NCBI RefSeq assembly: GCF_024733565.1 | Contig: NZ_JANIOC010000026.1 | Coordinates: 1 to 47,515, forward strand | Length of the DNA: 47,515 nucleotides | Reading direction: 5' to 3' | Origin: Rossellomorea sp. SC111 | GTDB lineage: Bacteria; Bacillota; Bacilli; Bacillales; Bacillaceae_B | Part shown: positions 26,130 to 35,166 of the stretch, one piece after another | Position numbering within the stretch: the first letter of the stretch is position 1 | How the letters are laid out: every line of letters begins with the position of its first letter | The notes under the pieces: generated by a model | Told to the model about the DNA's origin: nothing | Databases searched by the model: none | The model's input: the letters and a program-made list of their open reading frames with translations, nothing else | Position numbers and translations under genes: made by a program

Positions 26130-27890
26130 ATGAGAAAAACGAAAATAGTATGTACGATCGGTCCTGCCAGTGAAAGTGTAGAGAAGTTATCACAACTGAT
26201 CGAAGCCGGAATGAACGTTTCCCGCTTGAACTTTTCACATGGTGACCACGATGAGCACGGACAACGTATCATCAATATCCGCGAAGCAGCTGAAAAAGCA
26301 GGTAAGACAGTCGGGATCCTGCTTGATACTAAAGGTCCGGAAATCCGCACGAACAATATGCAGGACGGAGCTATCGAATTAACACAAGGATCCAACATCA
26401 TCGTTTCCATGAAAGAAGTATTGGGAACTACTGAAAAATTCTCCGTTACATACGAAGGGTTGATCGATGATGTTCATGTCGGTTCTAAAATTCTTCTTGA
26501 TGACGGGCTGATCGGGTTGGAAGTAACGGAAATCGACAAAGCGAACGGTGAAATCCATACACATGTTGCCAACAGCGGAACACTAAAAAATAAAAAAGGT
26601 GTAAACGTACCTGGCGTATCAGTGAACCTTCCTGGGATCACTGATAAAGATGCCAGCGATATCGTATTCGGTATCGGACAAGGGGTTGACTTTATCGCGG
26701 CATCATTCGTACGTCGTGCATCCGATGTGCTTGAAATCCGTCAATTATTGGAAGAGCACAATGCTTCTCATATTCAAATCATCCCTAAGATCGAGAACCA
26801 GGAGGGTGTAGACAACATCGATGAAATCCTTGAAGTATCTGACGGATTGATGGTTGCACGTGGAGACCTTGGTGTTGAGATCCCTGCTGAGGAAGTACCA
26901 TTGGTTCAAAAGATGCTGATCAAGAAATGTAACTCACTTGGTAAGCCTGTCATCACGGCGACTCAAATGCTTGATTCTATGCAGCGTAACCCAAGACCGA
27001 CAAGAGCGGAAGCAAGTGACGTAGCCAACGCCATCTTTGATGGTACAGATGCAATCATGCTTTCTGGTGAGACAGCTGCAGGTACTTACCCTGTAGAAGC
27101 GGTTCAAACGATGCATAATATCGCGTCTAGAGCCGAAACTGCCCTTGATTATAACGCGATCCTATCTTCTCGCAGCAAAGACAGCGAGCACAATATGACG
27201 GATGCCATCGGTCAATCCGTTGCCTATACGGCACTTAATCTTAATGTGAATGCCATTGTCGCTCCAACTGAGAGTGGTCACACAGCCCGTATGATCTCTA
27301 AATACCGTCCGAAAGCACCAATCGTAGCCGTGACTGGTACAGACTCTGTATCACGCCGTCTGGCACTTGTATGGGGCGTATACCCTACAGTCGGCCGCAA
27401 AGTGACGACTACCGATGAAATGCTTGATATGGCAGTAGAAGAGAGTGTCAACTCAGGTATGACGAAGCACGGAGACCGCATCGTCATCACAGCGGGTGTT
27501 CCGATCGGTGAATCTGGAACGACGAACCTGATGAAGATCCACGTAGTGGGCGATGTCGTTGCAAAAGGTCAAGGAATCGGCCGTAAATCTGCATACGGTA
27601 AAGCAGTCGTTGCAACATCAGCTGAAGAAGCCGTGAAGAATATGACTGAAGGAGCCGTCCTTGTCACAATCGGCACGGATAAAGAAATGATGCCAGCCCT
27701 TGAAAAATGTTCGGCATTGATTGTTGAAGAAGGCGGTCTGACAAGTCATGCAGCCGTAGTCGGTATCAACCTTGGAATTCCTGTCGTGGTCGGTGTGGAC
27801 CATGCCACTTCATTATTTAAAAATGGTCAGGAAATCACGGTGGATGCAACTCATGGCGTGATCTATAATGGGTATGCGAGCGTATTGTAA
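26130..27890 (+). CDS. pyk: Pyruvate kinase with C-terminal PEP-utilizer domain
   Basis: A 586-residue pyruvate kinase making pyruvate and ATP from PEP and ADP. The (beta/alpha)8 core starts with [15 protein letters not shown], the lid B domain is inserted near residues 70-165, and the catalytic signature is [16 protein letters not shown]. The allosteric C domain is followed by an extra ~110-residue PEP-utilizer-like domain ([23 protein letters not shown]), typical of Bacillus and Geobacillus enzymes; its TSHAAV keeps the histidine phosphorylated in PEP synthase-type proteins. AGGAGG precedes the ATG. Co-transcribed with pfkA; a strong terminator follows. Confidence 0.97.
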   Translation: MRKTKIVCTIGPASESVEKLSQLIEAGMNVSRLNFSHGDHDEHGQRIINIREAAEKAGKTVGILLDTKGPEIRTNNMQDGAIELTQGSNIIVSMKEVLGTTEKFSVTYEGLIDDVHVGSKILLDDGLIGLEVTEIDKANGEIHTHVANSGTLKNKKGVNVPGVSVNLPGITDKDASDIVFGIGQGVDFIAASFVRRASDVLEIRQLLEEHNASHIQIIPKIENQEGVDNIDEILEVSDGLMVARGDLGVEIPAEEVPLVQKMLIKKCNSLGKPVITATQMLDSMQRNPRPTRAEASDVANAIFDGTDAIMLSGETAAGTYPVEAVQTMHNIASRAETALDYNAILSSRSKDSEHNMTDAIGQSVAYTALNLNVNAIVAPTESGHTARMISKYRPKAPIVAVTGTDSVSRRLALVWGVYPTVGRKVTTTDEMLDMAVEESVNSGMTKHGDRIVITAGVPIGESGTTNLMKIHVVGDVVAKGQGIGRKSAYGKAVVATSAEEAVKNMTEGAVLVTIGTDKEMMPALEKCSALIVEEGGLTSHAAVVGINLGIPVVVGVDHATSLFKNGQEITVDATHGVIYNGYASVL

Positions 27891-27906
27891 GTAAATAGTT
27901 GTGGGG

Positions 27907-27942
27907 AAAACCAGAGTCTTTTTAAGGGCTCTGGTTTTTTTG
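27907..27942 (+). terminator. Terminator of pfkA-pyk
   Basis: Stem AAAACCAGAG (27907-27916) with CTCTGGTTTT (27929-27938), followed by further T. Confidence 0.93.
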
Positions 27943-28068
27943 TATTGAGCGTTAAAAACACCGAAACAACAGAAAAAAACAGCACCCACACCACCGCATA
28001 AAACACAACTTTCCTAATATGCTATAATAAATACAAAGCAAGTACTAAACCAAATGGAGGAATCCATC

Positions 28069-28455
28069 ATGAGATATATGTTATTACTATTGATTATCAT
28101 ACCGGCCCTTGAAATCGGGTTATTGGTTCTATCTGGACAGGCGATTGGTCTTGTGCCGACGGTCCTATTGATCATCACGACGGGAATTCTTGGTGCTTAT
28201 TTAGCTAAGAAGCAGGGAGTCGAGACGATACGAAAGGCGCAGAGGGATATGCAGTATGGTCAACTGCCGGGAGACGCCATCATGGATGGACTTTGCATCC
28301 TTGTCGGAGGGGTCGTTTTATTGACGCCGGGATTCATCACGGATGCCCTTGGTTTCTTATTACTGCTGCCTGCCACCAGGAAAATGTTCAAGCCATTCAT
28401 TTACCGATTATTCAAACGTTGGAGCAATAATGGGAATGTCATCATATACAAATAG
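28069..28455 (+). CDS. fxsA: FxsA family membrane protein
   Basis: A 128-residue FxsA-type inner membrane protein with about three helices: LLLLIIIPALEIGLLVL, VPTVLLIITTGILGAYLAKKQG and ILVGGVVLLTPGFITDALGFLLLLP. The E in PALEIGLLV and the LTPGFITDALG segment are family signatures. In E. coli FxsA overproduction relieves phage T7 exclusion by the F plasmid; the normal job is not known. ATG at 28069 is chosen because TGGAGG lies 8 nt before it; an upstream in-frame ATG overlaps that SD. Position between pyk and ytvI is the usual Bacillus order. Confidence 0.93.
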   Translation: MRYMLLLLIIIPALEIGLLVLSGQAIGLVPTVLLIITTGILGAYLAKKQGVETIRKAQRDMQYGQLPGDAIMDGLCILVGGVVLLTPGFITDALGFLLLLPATRKMFKPFIYRLFKRWSNNGNVIIYK

Positions 28456-28548
28456 AGAAAAAGCACTGCCTAGTGATGATAACGGGTTTATTTGTGAGGT
28501 GCAAAACGTAGGCGAAATCAAATAGGCAATCACATAAAATTCATAATC

Positions 28549-28587
28549 AAAAAGGCTTAGAGATGAAACTATCTCTAAGCCTTTTTT
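28549..28587 (+). terminator. Terminator of fxsA
   Basis: Perfect 16-bp stem AAAAAGGCTTAGAGAT/ATCTCTAAGCCTTTTT with a 6-nt loop; works on both strands. Confidence 0.95.
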
Positions 28588-28651
28588 AAATTTTCTTTTT
28601 CAAGAAGCCACCTGTATGTTGTACAAGTTCAGTAGATGCTAAAGCAAGTTT

Positions 28652-28851
28652 GATAAATAAGCGGAGAAAAACCTCTTAATTAGGAAATAGTCCTGAATAT
28701 AGCTTTAATAGACGGAAATATTCCGGCTATTTACTTAAAAAGCAGGAATATGGGTGATTTTTTTTACTTAAACGGAAAATCTCCGCCTATTTACCCTGAT
28801 TCAAGCTTTATTCTGAAGGTTAACAGTAATATCTCCGCTTATTCTATCTAT
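28652..28851. repeat. Array of degenerate AT-rich repeats with CGGAAAnnnTCCG cores
   Basis: Within the 557-bp gap between fxsA and ytvI, GGA(A/G)A-type cores occur at 28663, 28683, 28714, 28745 and 28774 (steps of 20, 31, 31 and 29 bp). The two best copies start at 28712 and 28772, exactly 60 bp apart, and match at 19 of 23 positions; each has a palindromic core such as CGGAAATATTCCG. CTCCGCTTATT ends the array at 28833. Non-coding, function unknown. The remainder of the gap (28852-29012) shows nothing clear. Confidence 0.6.
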
Positions 28852-29012
28852 CAAAAATAAGCCACTAACGAAATCACCAATTATGCACACACTCTCTAAT
28901 AATTATTTCATACCCGGTGAATTATATTGAGAGTTCACAGGGCTTTATTTATTGATTTACAATGTCTGCACCTCACAAGTAAATCCGTTGTCAGTCATGA
29001 ACAGTGTTCTTC

Positions 29013-30119
29013 CTATTTATCTCCCATTATGAACTTCCACGTATCTTCAAACACACCTGCACGTTTCAAAGTCGATAAGATCACTAGTACAACAGGACCG
29101 ACGATCAGTCCGAGGAACCCGATCAGTTTAAACCCGACAAATAATGCAATGAGGGTGGCTAAGGGGTCGAGGCCGATGCTTGAAGACAATACTTTCGGTT
29201 CCATGATCTGCCGTTGGACGACAACGACAAGGTACAGGACCGACAGGCCGATCCCCAATCCTGTATTGCCCGTGATGAATTCATAGATGATCCACGGTAC
29301 GAACACAGCCCCTGTCCCGAGATAAGGCAGGATATCCACGAGACCTGTCACGAGTGCAATGGTGATTGCGTAATCTACTCTGAGGATGATCAAACCGATC
29401 AACACAATGATGGCCGTGATGGAAATAAGCGTGAATTGAGCACGGATGAAGCCGAACAGTGCCCGTTTTAAGTCGACGAACACTTTCCTTCCGCTGCTCA
29501 TCGCCTTACCCGGAATGATTTTCTCCGCTTTGGCGGATAATGTATACCAATCCTTACTGATGAAGAAAGTGGCGAGTGCTGCGAAGATCAGGACCGATGC
29601 GGCATTTGGGATCCACGAGATCAGCTGGGGCAGCTTTGTGAAAAAGTTTTGCAGGAAATCACCAGCCGATGTCGCGATTTTCGTTCCCGCTGTCTGGACA
29701 TTTTCGAGTATCGTATCCTGTTGGCCGGCTTCAAGATTTTTAAATAATCCGGCAAGCTGATTGTAGAGAGGGATGACGTGGCTAACGATGATATCTTCTG
29801 CATATGTCACAAGAGTTTGAACATGCTTGGGCAGCTCTTCAGCTAAATAATTGGCTCCGGAGACGATTTCGGCAATCAATAACGTGATTAGCCCCGCAAA
29901 AATGGCGACGATCAAGATGAGGGATACGGTGACGGCCCATATCCTAGGAAGCCATTTCTCCAGCCCGTTCACCAGGGGATTGATCAGTAAGGCGATGGCA
30001 ACGGCGATGATGAATGGATAAGCAAGTTTCCATATGTAATAGAGTGAAATCAATGAGAGAATGATGATCGCTAAAACGATCAGGAAGCGGATCGTTCGAT
30101 AAACATAATCTAAATTCAA
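29013..30119 (-). CDS. ytvI: AI-2E family transporter YtvI
   Basis: A 368-residue membrane protein of the AI-2E/UPF0118 (TqsA/PerM-like) family with about seven to eight helices. The N-terminal pair (IRFLIVLAIIILSLISLYYIW, AYPFIIAVAIALLINPLVNGLEKWLPR) and the C-terminal block (GLVDILPYLGTGAVFVPWIIYEF, LGLIVGPVVLVILSTLKR) are typical; in other members this family transports signals or ions. Size and place match YtvI; substrate unknown. TTG at 30119 is chosen as it follows TAGGAGGG on the minus strand and gives the family N-terminus. It is the only minus-strand gene of the right part, divergent from the DUF441 gene. Confidence 0.9.
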   Translation of the reverse strand: MNLDYVYRTIRFLIVLAIIILSLISLYYIWKLAYPFIIAVAIALLINPLVNGLEKWLPRIWAVTVSLILIVAIFAGLITLLIAEIVSGANYLAEELPKHVQTLVTYAEDIIVSHVIPLYNQLAGLFKNLEAGQQDTILENVQTAGTKIATSAGDFLQNFFTKLPQLISWIPNAASVLIFAALATFFISKDWYTLSAKAEKIIPGKAMSSGRKVFVDLKRALFGFIRAQFTLISITAIIVLIGLIILRVDYAITIALVTGLVDILPYLGTGAVFVPWIIYEFITGNTGLGIGLSVLYLVVVVQRQIMEPKVLSSSIGLDPLATLIALFVGFKLIGFLGLIVGPVVLVILSTLKRAGVFEDTWKFIMGDK

Positions 30120-30277
30120 GGGTTTCCCTCCTACCGGGTCTAGTACTTCTATTTTATAGGAGACAGGAAATGAAAGGAAGATATATTTGCAGGGGTTAGA
30201 GCATTTTATAAATGATGTGAAAAGTTGATATGGTAGGATAATGATTGGAGTACATAAAGGAGAGGCAGGGGATTCAT

Positions 30278-30736
30278 ATGACTCAGCCATTGATGTTTTT
30301 ACTGCTTTTATTGGGAATCGGGCTGATGGCGAAAAATCAATCTATTATTATAGCCGTAGCATTTCTAATTGTACTAAAGCTGTTTGGGCTTGATGAGAAG
30401 ATCTTCGCGGCGATTCAGTCGAAAGGCATTAACTGGGGGGTGACGATTATCACGATTGCCGTACTCGCACCGATTGCAACAGGGGAAATCGGCTTTAAAG
30501 ATCTCTTTGATTCGTTGAAGTCCCCTTATGCCTGGATTGCACTCGCCTCTGGGATGGCCGTGGCATTGATTGCAAAGAACGGGTTGATTCTATTGGAAGA
30601 TGACCCACACCTGACGACGGCCCTCGTTCTTGGTACGGTGTTAGCCGTCGCTCTTTTTAAAGGGGTTGCCGTCGGGCCTTTGATCGGCGCGGGGATCGCG
30701 TATCTTGCTATGAAACTGTATGAATTATTCCTGTAA
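30278..30736 (+). CDS. DUF441 membrane protein (YtwI-like)
   Basis: A 152-residue protein of the DUF441 (UPF0756) family with four to five helices (MFLLLLLGIGLMAKN, IIIAVAFLIVLKLFG, WGVTIITIAVLAPIATG, ALASGMAVALIAKNG, LGTVLAVALFKGVAVGPLIGAGIAYLAM). The IAPIATG-like segment and GVAVGPLIGAGI are family marks. Function unknown. ATG at 30278 has AGGGGA upstream and removes a 11-residue hydrophilic extension. It stands between ytvI and citZ as YtwI does in B. subtilis. Confidence 0.88.
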   Translation: MTQPLMFLLLLLGIGLMAKNQSIIIAVAFLIVLKLFGLDEKIFAAIQSKGINWGVTIITIAVLAPIATGEIGFKDLFDSLKSPYAWIALASGMAVALIAKNGLILLEDDPHLTTALVLGTVLAVALFKGVAVGPLIGAGIAYLAMKLYELFL

Positions 30737-30828
30737 ACATGTATTGAGATTTATCCGATTCGATCCTCATTTTTTTGATGGTTTATTTTTCTAGAAAAAT
30801 AATTTTTATAGAAATTGATGCGTTTTCA

Positions 30829-30857
30829 TTCACAAAAGTCAGATAATTGTTTATAAT
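30829..30857 (+). promoter_or_regulatory. SigA promoter of citZ
   Basis: TTCACA (30829-30834), 17-bp spacer, TATAAT (30852-30857). The transcription start would be near 30864, giving a leader of almost 200 nt before citZ. Confidence 0.7.
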
Positions 30858-30862
30858 AGGAA

Positions 30863-30878
30863 ATGTAAGCGCATCCCG
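30863..30878 (+). promoter_or_regulatory. cre-like CcpA site at the citZ transcription start
   Basis: ATGTAAGCGCATCCCG matches WTGNAANCGNWNNCAW except for the last two bases. It overlaps the predicted +1, a typical place for CcpA repression; CcpA repression of citZ is known in B. subtilis. Confidence 0.6.
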
Positions 30879-30929
30879 AGCTCTCGTGATAGAATAGAAA
30901 GAGCAGGGAATCATTTTTTGTATAGGAAT

Positions 30930-30953
30930 TGAGCAATCGCTCAGCGTTTTTTT
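30930..30953 (+). terminator. Terminator-like hairpin in the citZ leader
   Basis: Stem TGAGC/GCTCA (extendable by one G-U), AATC loop, GCG, then seven T at 30947-30953. It lies inside the long leader downstream of the promoter, 107 bp before citZ. It could stop part of the transcripts (attenuation) or end a short upstream RNA. Confidence 0.45.
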
Positions 30954-31060
30954 ACGTTCTTTTTAAACAAGCCTACTAGACTTAATAGATCGTTCTGTAG
31001 GGTTTTATACTCATATGAAAATGGGTAAAAGACAAATATATAACAAAAGGAGAGGTTATT

Positions 31061-32179
31061 ATGACAGCAACTCGCGGATTAGAAGGAGTTGTAGCGACGA
31101 CATCGTCCATTAGTTCAATCATTGACGATACCCTTACATATGTTGGCTACAACATTGATGATTTAGCAAATAATGCAAGCTTCGAAGAGGTAATCTACTT
31201 ATTATGGCATCTGAAACTGCCTAATGCATCAGAACTTAAGGAATTTACAGAGCTGTTAGCAGCTAACGCTGAATTGCCTAAGGAAGTCATCGAGCATTTC
31301 AAGATGTACAACATCAAGGAAGTTCATCCGATGGCCGCTTTACGTTCAGCTGTATCCCTTCTTGGATTGTATGATGATAAAGCAGACGTGATGGAAGAGA
31401 AGGAAAACTATCTGAAAGCCGTCCGCCTTCAAGCGAAGATCCCGACGATCGTCACGAGCTTTGCCCGTATCCGCAACGGTCAGGAACCGATTGCACCACG
31501 TCAGGACTTAGGTTTTGCAGCTAACTTCCTATACATGTTGACAGGAAAAGACCCTGAGCCTGTTGAAATCGAAGCATTCAATAAAGCGCTTGTCCTTCAT
31601 GCAGACCATGAGTTAAACGCTTCCACATTTACAGCACGTGTATGTGTCGCGACTCTATCTGACGTCTATTCAGGTGTGACAGCTGCGATCGGTGCCTTAA
31701 AAGGGCCGCTTCACGGTGGGGCAAATGAGCAGGTAATGAAGATGCTTACTGAAATTGGTTCTGTCGATAAAGCAGAAGAGTATATCCTCGACAAATTAGA
31801 GAAGAAAGAAAAAATCATGGGCTTCGGTCACCGCGTTTACCGTCAAGGGGATCCACGTGCGAAGCATCTGAAAGAAATGTCCAAGAAATTAACTGAATTG
31901 ACAGGACAAAGTAAATACTACGAAATGTCCGTCAAGGTTGAAGATGTATTCACATCCAATAAAGGCTTACCGCCAAATGTTGATTTCTACTCAGCATCTG
32001 TTTACCACAGCTTAGGTATCGATCATGATTTATTCACTCCGATCTTTGCTGTTAGCCGTGTATCCGGATGGTTGGCACACATCCTTGAGCAATATTCAAA
32101 CAACCGTCTGATCCGCCCTCGTGCTGATTATGTAGGGCCTGGCAAGCAGGAATATGTACCTGTTGAACAAAGAGGTTAA
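31061..32179 (+). CDS. citZ: Citrate synthase
   Basis: A 372-residue citrate synthase condensing oxaloacetate and acetyl-CoA. The active-site histidines are visible in GPLHGGANE (H218) and IMGFGHRVYRQGDPRA (H257), and the aspartate lies near NVDFYSASVYHSLG. Length equals B. subtilis CitZ. AAAAGGAGAGG precedes the ATG. It heads citZ-icd-mdh, with a CcpA site and a long leader upstream, so the first TCA steps are probably turned down by good carbon sources. Confidence 0.97.
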   Translation: MTATRGLEGVVATTSSISSIIDDTLTYVGYNIDDLANNASFEEVIYLLWHLKLPNASELKEFTELLAANAELPKEVIEHFKMYNIKEVHPMAALRSAVSLLGLYDDKADVMEEKENYLKAVRLQAKIPTIVTSFARIRNGQEPIAPRQDLGFAANFLYMLTGKDPEPVEIEAFNKALVLHADHELNASTFTARVCVATLSDVYSGVTAAIGALKGPLHGGANEQVMKMLTEIGSVDKAEEYILDKLEKKEKIMGFGHRVYRQGDPRAKHLKEMSKKLTELTGQSKYYEMSVKVEDVFTSNKGLPPNVDFYSASVYHSLGIDHDLFTPIFAVSRVSGWLAHILEQYSNNRLIRPRADYVGPGKQEYVPVEQRG

Positions 32180-32225
32180 TCATCAATATTTACAAATAGT
32201 AAAAATATTGGTGTAATAATAAGGG

Positions 32226-32269
32226 AAGGGGAATGACTCAACATGCTTAACTTATGGGTCATCCCCTTT
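32226..32269. other. Hairpin between citZ and icd
   Basis: Stem of about 12 bp with a bulge: AAGGGGAATGAC (32226-32237) with GTCATCCCCTT (32258-32268). There is no T-run, so it is more likely a processing or mRNA-stability element between citZ and icd than a terminator. Confidence 0.55.
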
Positions 32270-32295
32270 GATAATGAAAAAATGGAGGTTACATA

Positions 32296-33570
32296 ATGAC
32301 ACAAGGTGAAAAAATTACAAACCAGAATGGCCAACTTAATGTGCCTAACAATCCAATCGTCCCATTCATTGAAGGTGACGGAACGGGTCCAGATATTTGG
32401 GCATCAGCCAAGCGCGTCCTGGATGCTTCTGTAGAGAAAGCATACAAAGGCGAACGCAAGATTTCATGGAAAGAAGTATATGCAGGGGAAAAGGCATTCA
32501 ACAAAACAGGTGAATGGCTTCCAAACGATACGCTTGAAGCAATCCGTGAATATTTCATCGCGATCAAAGGTCCACTTACGACTCCTGTCGGCGGCGGAAT
32601 CCGTTCATTGAACGTTGCGCTTCGCCAGGAATTGGATCTTTTCACATGCCTGCGTCCAGTACGCTACTTCGAAGGTGTTCCATCACCCGTTAAGCGTCCT
32701 GAAGACACTGACATGGTCATCTTCCGTGAAAACACTGAGGATATCTACGCAGGTATCGAGTACGCTAAAGGTTCTGATGAAGTGAAGAAATTAATCAGCT
32801 TCCTGCAAGACGAAATGGGCGTAAACAAAATCCGTTTCCCTGAAACATCAGGTATCGGAATCAAGCCTGTTTCTGAAGAAGGGACAAACCGTCTTGTACG
32901 TGCTGCGATCAACTATGCAATCACTGAAGGCCGTAAGTCTGTAACGCTTGTTCACAAAGGGAACATCATGAAGTTCACTGAGGGAGCTTTCAAAAACTGG
33001 GGTTACGAGTTAGCTGAGAAAGAATTCGGCGATAAAGTATTCACTTGGGCTCAATATGACAAGATCAAAGATGCTGACGGATTGGAAGCTGCTAACAAAG
33101 CTCAATCTGATGCTGAAGCAGCTGGTAAGATCATCGTGAAGGATTCAATCGCTGATATCTTCTTACAACAAATCCTTACTCGTCCAGCTGAATTTGATGT
33201 AGTGGCAACAATGAACTTAAACGGAGATTACATCTCTGATGCATTAGCTGCTCAAGTAGGTGGAATCGGTATTGCTCCTGGAGCAAACATCAACTACGAA
33301 TCAGGACATGCCATCTTTGAGGCAACTCACGGAACGGCTCCTAAATATGCAGGTATGGATAAAGTGAATCCATCTTCTGTTATCCTTTCAGGTGTCCTTA
33401 TGCTTGAACATCTTGGTTGGACAGAAGCTGCTAACCTGATTACAAAATCAATGGAAAAAACAATCGCTTCGAAAGTCGTAACTTATGACTTCGCCCGTCT
33501 GATGGATGGAGCGACAGAAGTGAAATGCTCTGAGTTCGGTTCTGCTTTAATCGATAACATGGAAGCATAA
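32296..33570 (+). CDS. icd: Isocitrate dehydrogenase (NADP+)
   Basis: A 424-residue NADP-dependent isocitrate dehydrogenase, making 2-oxoglutarate and CO2. [12 protein letters not shown] begins the fold; [25 protein letters not shown] holds the substrate-binding serine and arginines; [27 protein letters not shown] is the family signature with the metal-binding aspartates. Length fits B. subtilis Icd (423). GGAGG precedes the ATG. It is separated from citZ by a hairpin and from mdh by 78 bp without a terminator. Confidence 0.97.
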   Translation: MTQGEKITNQNGQLNVPNNPIVPFIEGDGTGPDIWASAKRVLDASVEKAYKGERKISWKEVYAGEKAFNKTGEWLPNDTLEAIREYFIAIKGPLTTPVGGGIRSLNVALRQELDLFTCLRPVRYFEGVPSPVKRPEDTDMVIFRENTEDIYAGIEYAKGSDEVKKLISFLQDEMGVNKIRFPETSGIGIKPVSEEGTNRLVRAAINYAITEGRKSVTLVHKGNIMKFTEGAFKNWGYELAEKEFGDKVFTWAQYDKIKDADGLEAANKAQSDAEAAGKIIVKDSIADIFLQQILTRPAEFDVVATMNLNGDYISDALAAQVGGIGIAPGANINYESGHAIFEATHGTAPKYAGMDKVNPSSVILSGVLMLEHLGWTEAANLITKSMEKTIASKVVTYDFARLMDGATEVKCSEFGSALIDNMEA

Positions 33571-33648
33571 TAATGAGACATAAGGTTGGGGTGCTTCGTA
33601 TAGGAGCACTCCTTCCTTTACATAATGAGACGAATAGGAGGAATCATG

Positions 33649-34587
33649 ATGGCAATTAAACGTAGAAAAGTATCTGTGATCGGTGGGGGATTCACCGGGG
33701 CGACAACGGCATTGATGCTCGCCCAGAAAGAGCTTGGAGATGTTGTATTGGTTGATATTCCGCAAAACGAGGATCCAACGAAAGGGAAGGCACTGGATAT
33801 GCTTGAGGCAAGTCCTGTACAGGGGTTTGATTCAACCATCATCGGTACGTCCAATTATGAAGATACAAAGGATTCGGATATCGTTGTCATAACTGCCGGG
33901 ATTGCCCGCAAACCGGGTATGAGCCGCGATGATCTGGTTCAGACCAATCAAAAGGTCATGAAATCCGTGACGCAGCAAATCGTCAAGCATTCACCTGACT
34001 GTTACATCATCGTCCTGACCAATCCCGTGGATGCCATGACCTATACAGTGTTCAAGGAATCCGGTTTCCCGAAAGAACGCGTGATCGGCCAATCCGGCGT
34101 ATTGGATACAGCTCGTTTCCGCACGTTTGTCGCACAGGAATTAAACCTGTCCGTGAAGGATATTACCGGATTCGTCCTCGGCGGCCACGGCGATGACATG
34201 GTCCCTCTTATTCGTTACTCATACGCTGGAGGCATCCCTTTAGAAACATTGATCCCTAAGGACCGCCTGGACGCCATCGTCGAGCGCACACGTAAAGGCG
34301 GAGGCGAGATCGTAGGTTTGCTCGGTAACGGAAGTGCCTACTATGCACCGGCCGCTTCACTTGTCCAAATGGTCGAAGCCATCCTTAAAGACCAGCGCCG
34401 CGTCATCCCGGCCATCGCCTACCTCGAAGGCGAATACGGATTCGAAGGCATCTACCTCGGCGTCCCAACCATCCTAGGAGGAAACGGCCTCGAGAAAATC
34501 ATCGAACTCGAATTGACAGAAGACGAAAAAGCTGCACTTGCCAACTCAGCTGACGCAGTTAAGAATGTGATGGCATCATTGGCTTAA
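33649..34587 (+). CDS. mdh: Malate dehydrogenase
   Basis: A 312-residue NAD-dependent malate dehydrogenase of the LDH-like group, turning malate into oxaloacetate. The Rossmann glycine motif is [12 protein letters not shown], the cofactor-selecting Asp lies in VVLVDIPQ, and the catalytic [10 protein letters not shown] holds the active-site His. [11 protein letters not shown] is the active-site loop with substrate-binding Arg. ATG at 33649 is used: AGGAGG is 7 nt upstream, and length equals B. subtilis Mdh (312); the ATG at 33646 is too close. It ends the citZ-icd-mdh unit, followed by a terminator. Confidence 0.97.
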   Translation: MAIKRRKVSVIGGGFTGATTALMLAQKELGDVVLVDIPQNEDPTKGKALDMLEASPVQGFDSTIIGTSNYEDTKDSDIVVITAGIARKPGMSRDDLVQTNQKVMKSVTQQIVKHSPDCYIIVLTNPVDAMTYTVFKESGFPKERVIGQSGVLDTARFRTFVAQELNLSVKDITGFVLGGHGDDMVPLIRYSYAGGIPLETLIPKDRLDAIVERTRKGGGEIVGLLGNGSAYYAPAASLVQMVEAILKDQRRVIPAIAYLEGEYGFEGIYLGVPTILGGNGLEKIIELELTEDEKAALANSADAVKNVMASLA

Positions 34588-34596
34588 CGACATAAC

Positions 34597-34632
34597 GAAA
34601 ACTGACTTCCATTATGGGGGTCAGTTTTTTTT
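34597..34632 (+). terminator. Terminator of citZ-icd-mdh
   Basis: Stem AAAACTGAC...GTCAGTTTT (34598-34606 with 34620-34628) with a further TCC/GGG part inside, then a run of T. Confidence 0.93.
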
Positions 34633-34845
34633 GTTGTTTTAACTCTTTTAACGACTGCGTCTATTTTCAGGAATCAATGAACCGACAATGCCCTGTCAAC
34701 AAAATACTACTGAGGATAATAGGGTGTGTGCTACGCTTACAACTAGTGTTTGGCATTTATTATCTCCGTTGTCTATTTTAAGATTATTAGAAGGGGATTC
34801 GATTATAATAGATTTTGAAGTAGTATTAACATATGCCCCGATAGT

Positions 34846-34976
34846 TGATTGAAGCGGAAGGTGCTCGACTCCTGCGTGAAACAACGAAAAGCGGAGCTGG
34901 ACAGGGGTAGGACACCACATGCAGCCGAGGAGGCTCACCGCCAGCCCCGCGGAAAGCGAGCACCTGCAGCGGAAAT
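34846..34976. repeat. GC-rich Bacillaceae intergenic repeat, copy 1
   Basis: About 130 bp, bounded by inverted arms GGTGCTCG (34860-34867) and CGAGCACC (34957-34964), with conserved parts GACTCCTGCG, CGAGGAGGCTC and CCCCGCGGAAAGCG. Two related copies lie at 45,644 and 47,240. It fills the centre of the 579-bp gap between mdh and the MaoC gene. The terminal arms differ from those of copy 2 but both remain complementary. Open frames across it are not genes. Confidence 0.75.
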
Positions 34977-35063
34977 CAACCAGCACATGCTCCGTATAAA
35001 CTTCACAAAAAAATATCAGCCATTCAGAGAACATGAATTTCCACACCCACGCGTAAAAACTCT

Positions 35064-35092
35064 TTGTATGGAAACCCTAAAAATGATAAAAT
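35064..35092 (+). promoter_or_regulatory. SigA promoter of the MaoC-like gene
   Basis: TTGTAT (35064-35069), 17-bp spacer, TAAAAT (35087-35092), 75 bp before the start codon. Confidence 0.6.
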
Positions 35093-35134
35093 ACTAATAG
35101 ACAGACAATAAAAACAATTTTTATTATTTAAAAT

Positions 35135-35148
35135 TGTAATCGTTTACA
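35135..35148 (+). promoter_or_regulatory. Consensus CcpA cre site in the MaoC leader
   Basis: TGTAATCGTTTACA matches TGWAANCGNTNWCA at every position. It lies downstream of the predicted promoter and just before the SD, a road-block position that suggests repression by CcpA. Confidence 0.75.
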
Positions 35149-35166
35149 TACTTGGAGGTGCTTCTT

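Noticed and set aside
28343..28525. A 60-codon frame overlapping the end of fxsA
   Set aside because: Mostly another frame of fxsA; the tail after its stop is short and has no start signal.
28456..29012. CRISPR array as explanation for the repeats at 28.65-28.85 kb
   Set aside because: Units are degenerate and overlap in phase; there are no identical repeats with unique spacers and no cas genes.
34849..35097. An 82-codon frame across the GC-rich repeat
   Set aside because: It lies inside a structured repeat, has no SD and no protein-like composition.
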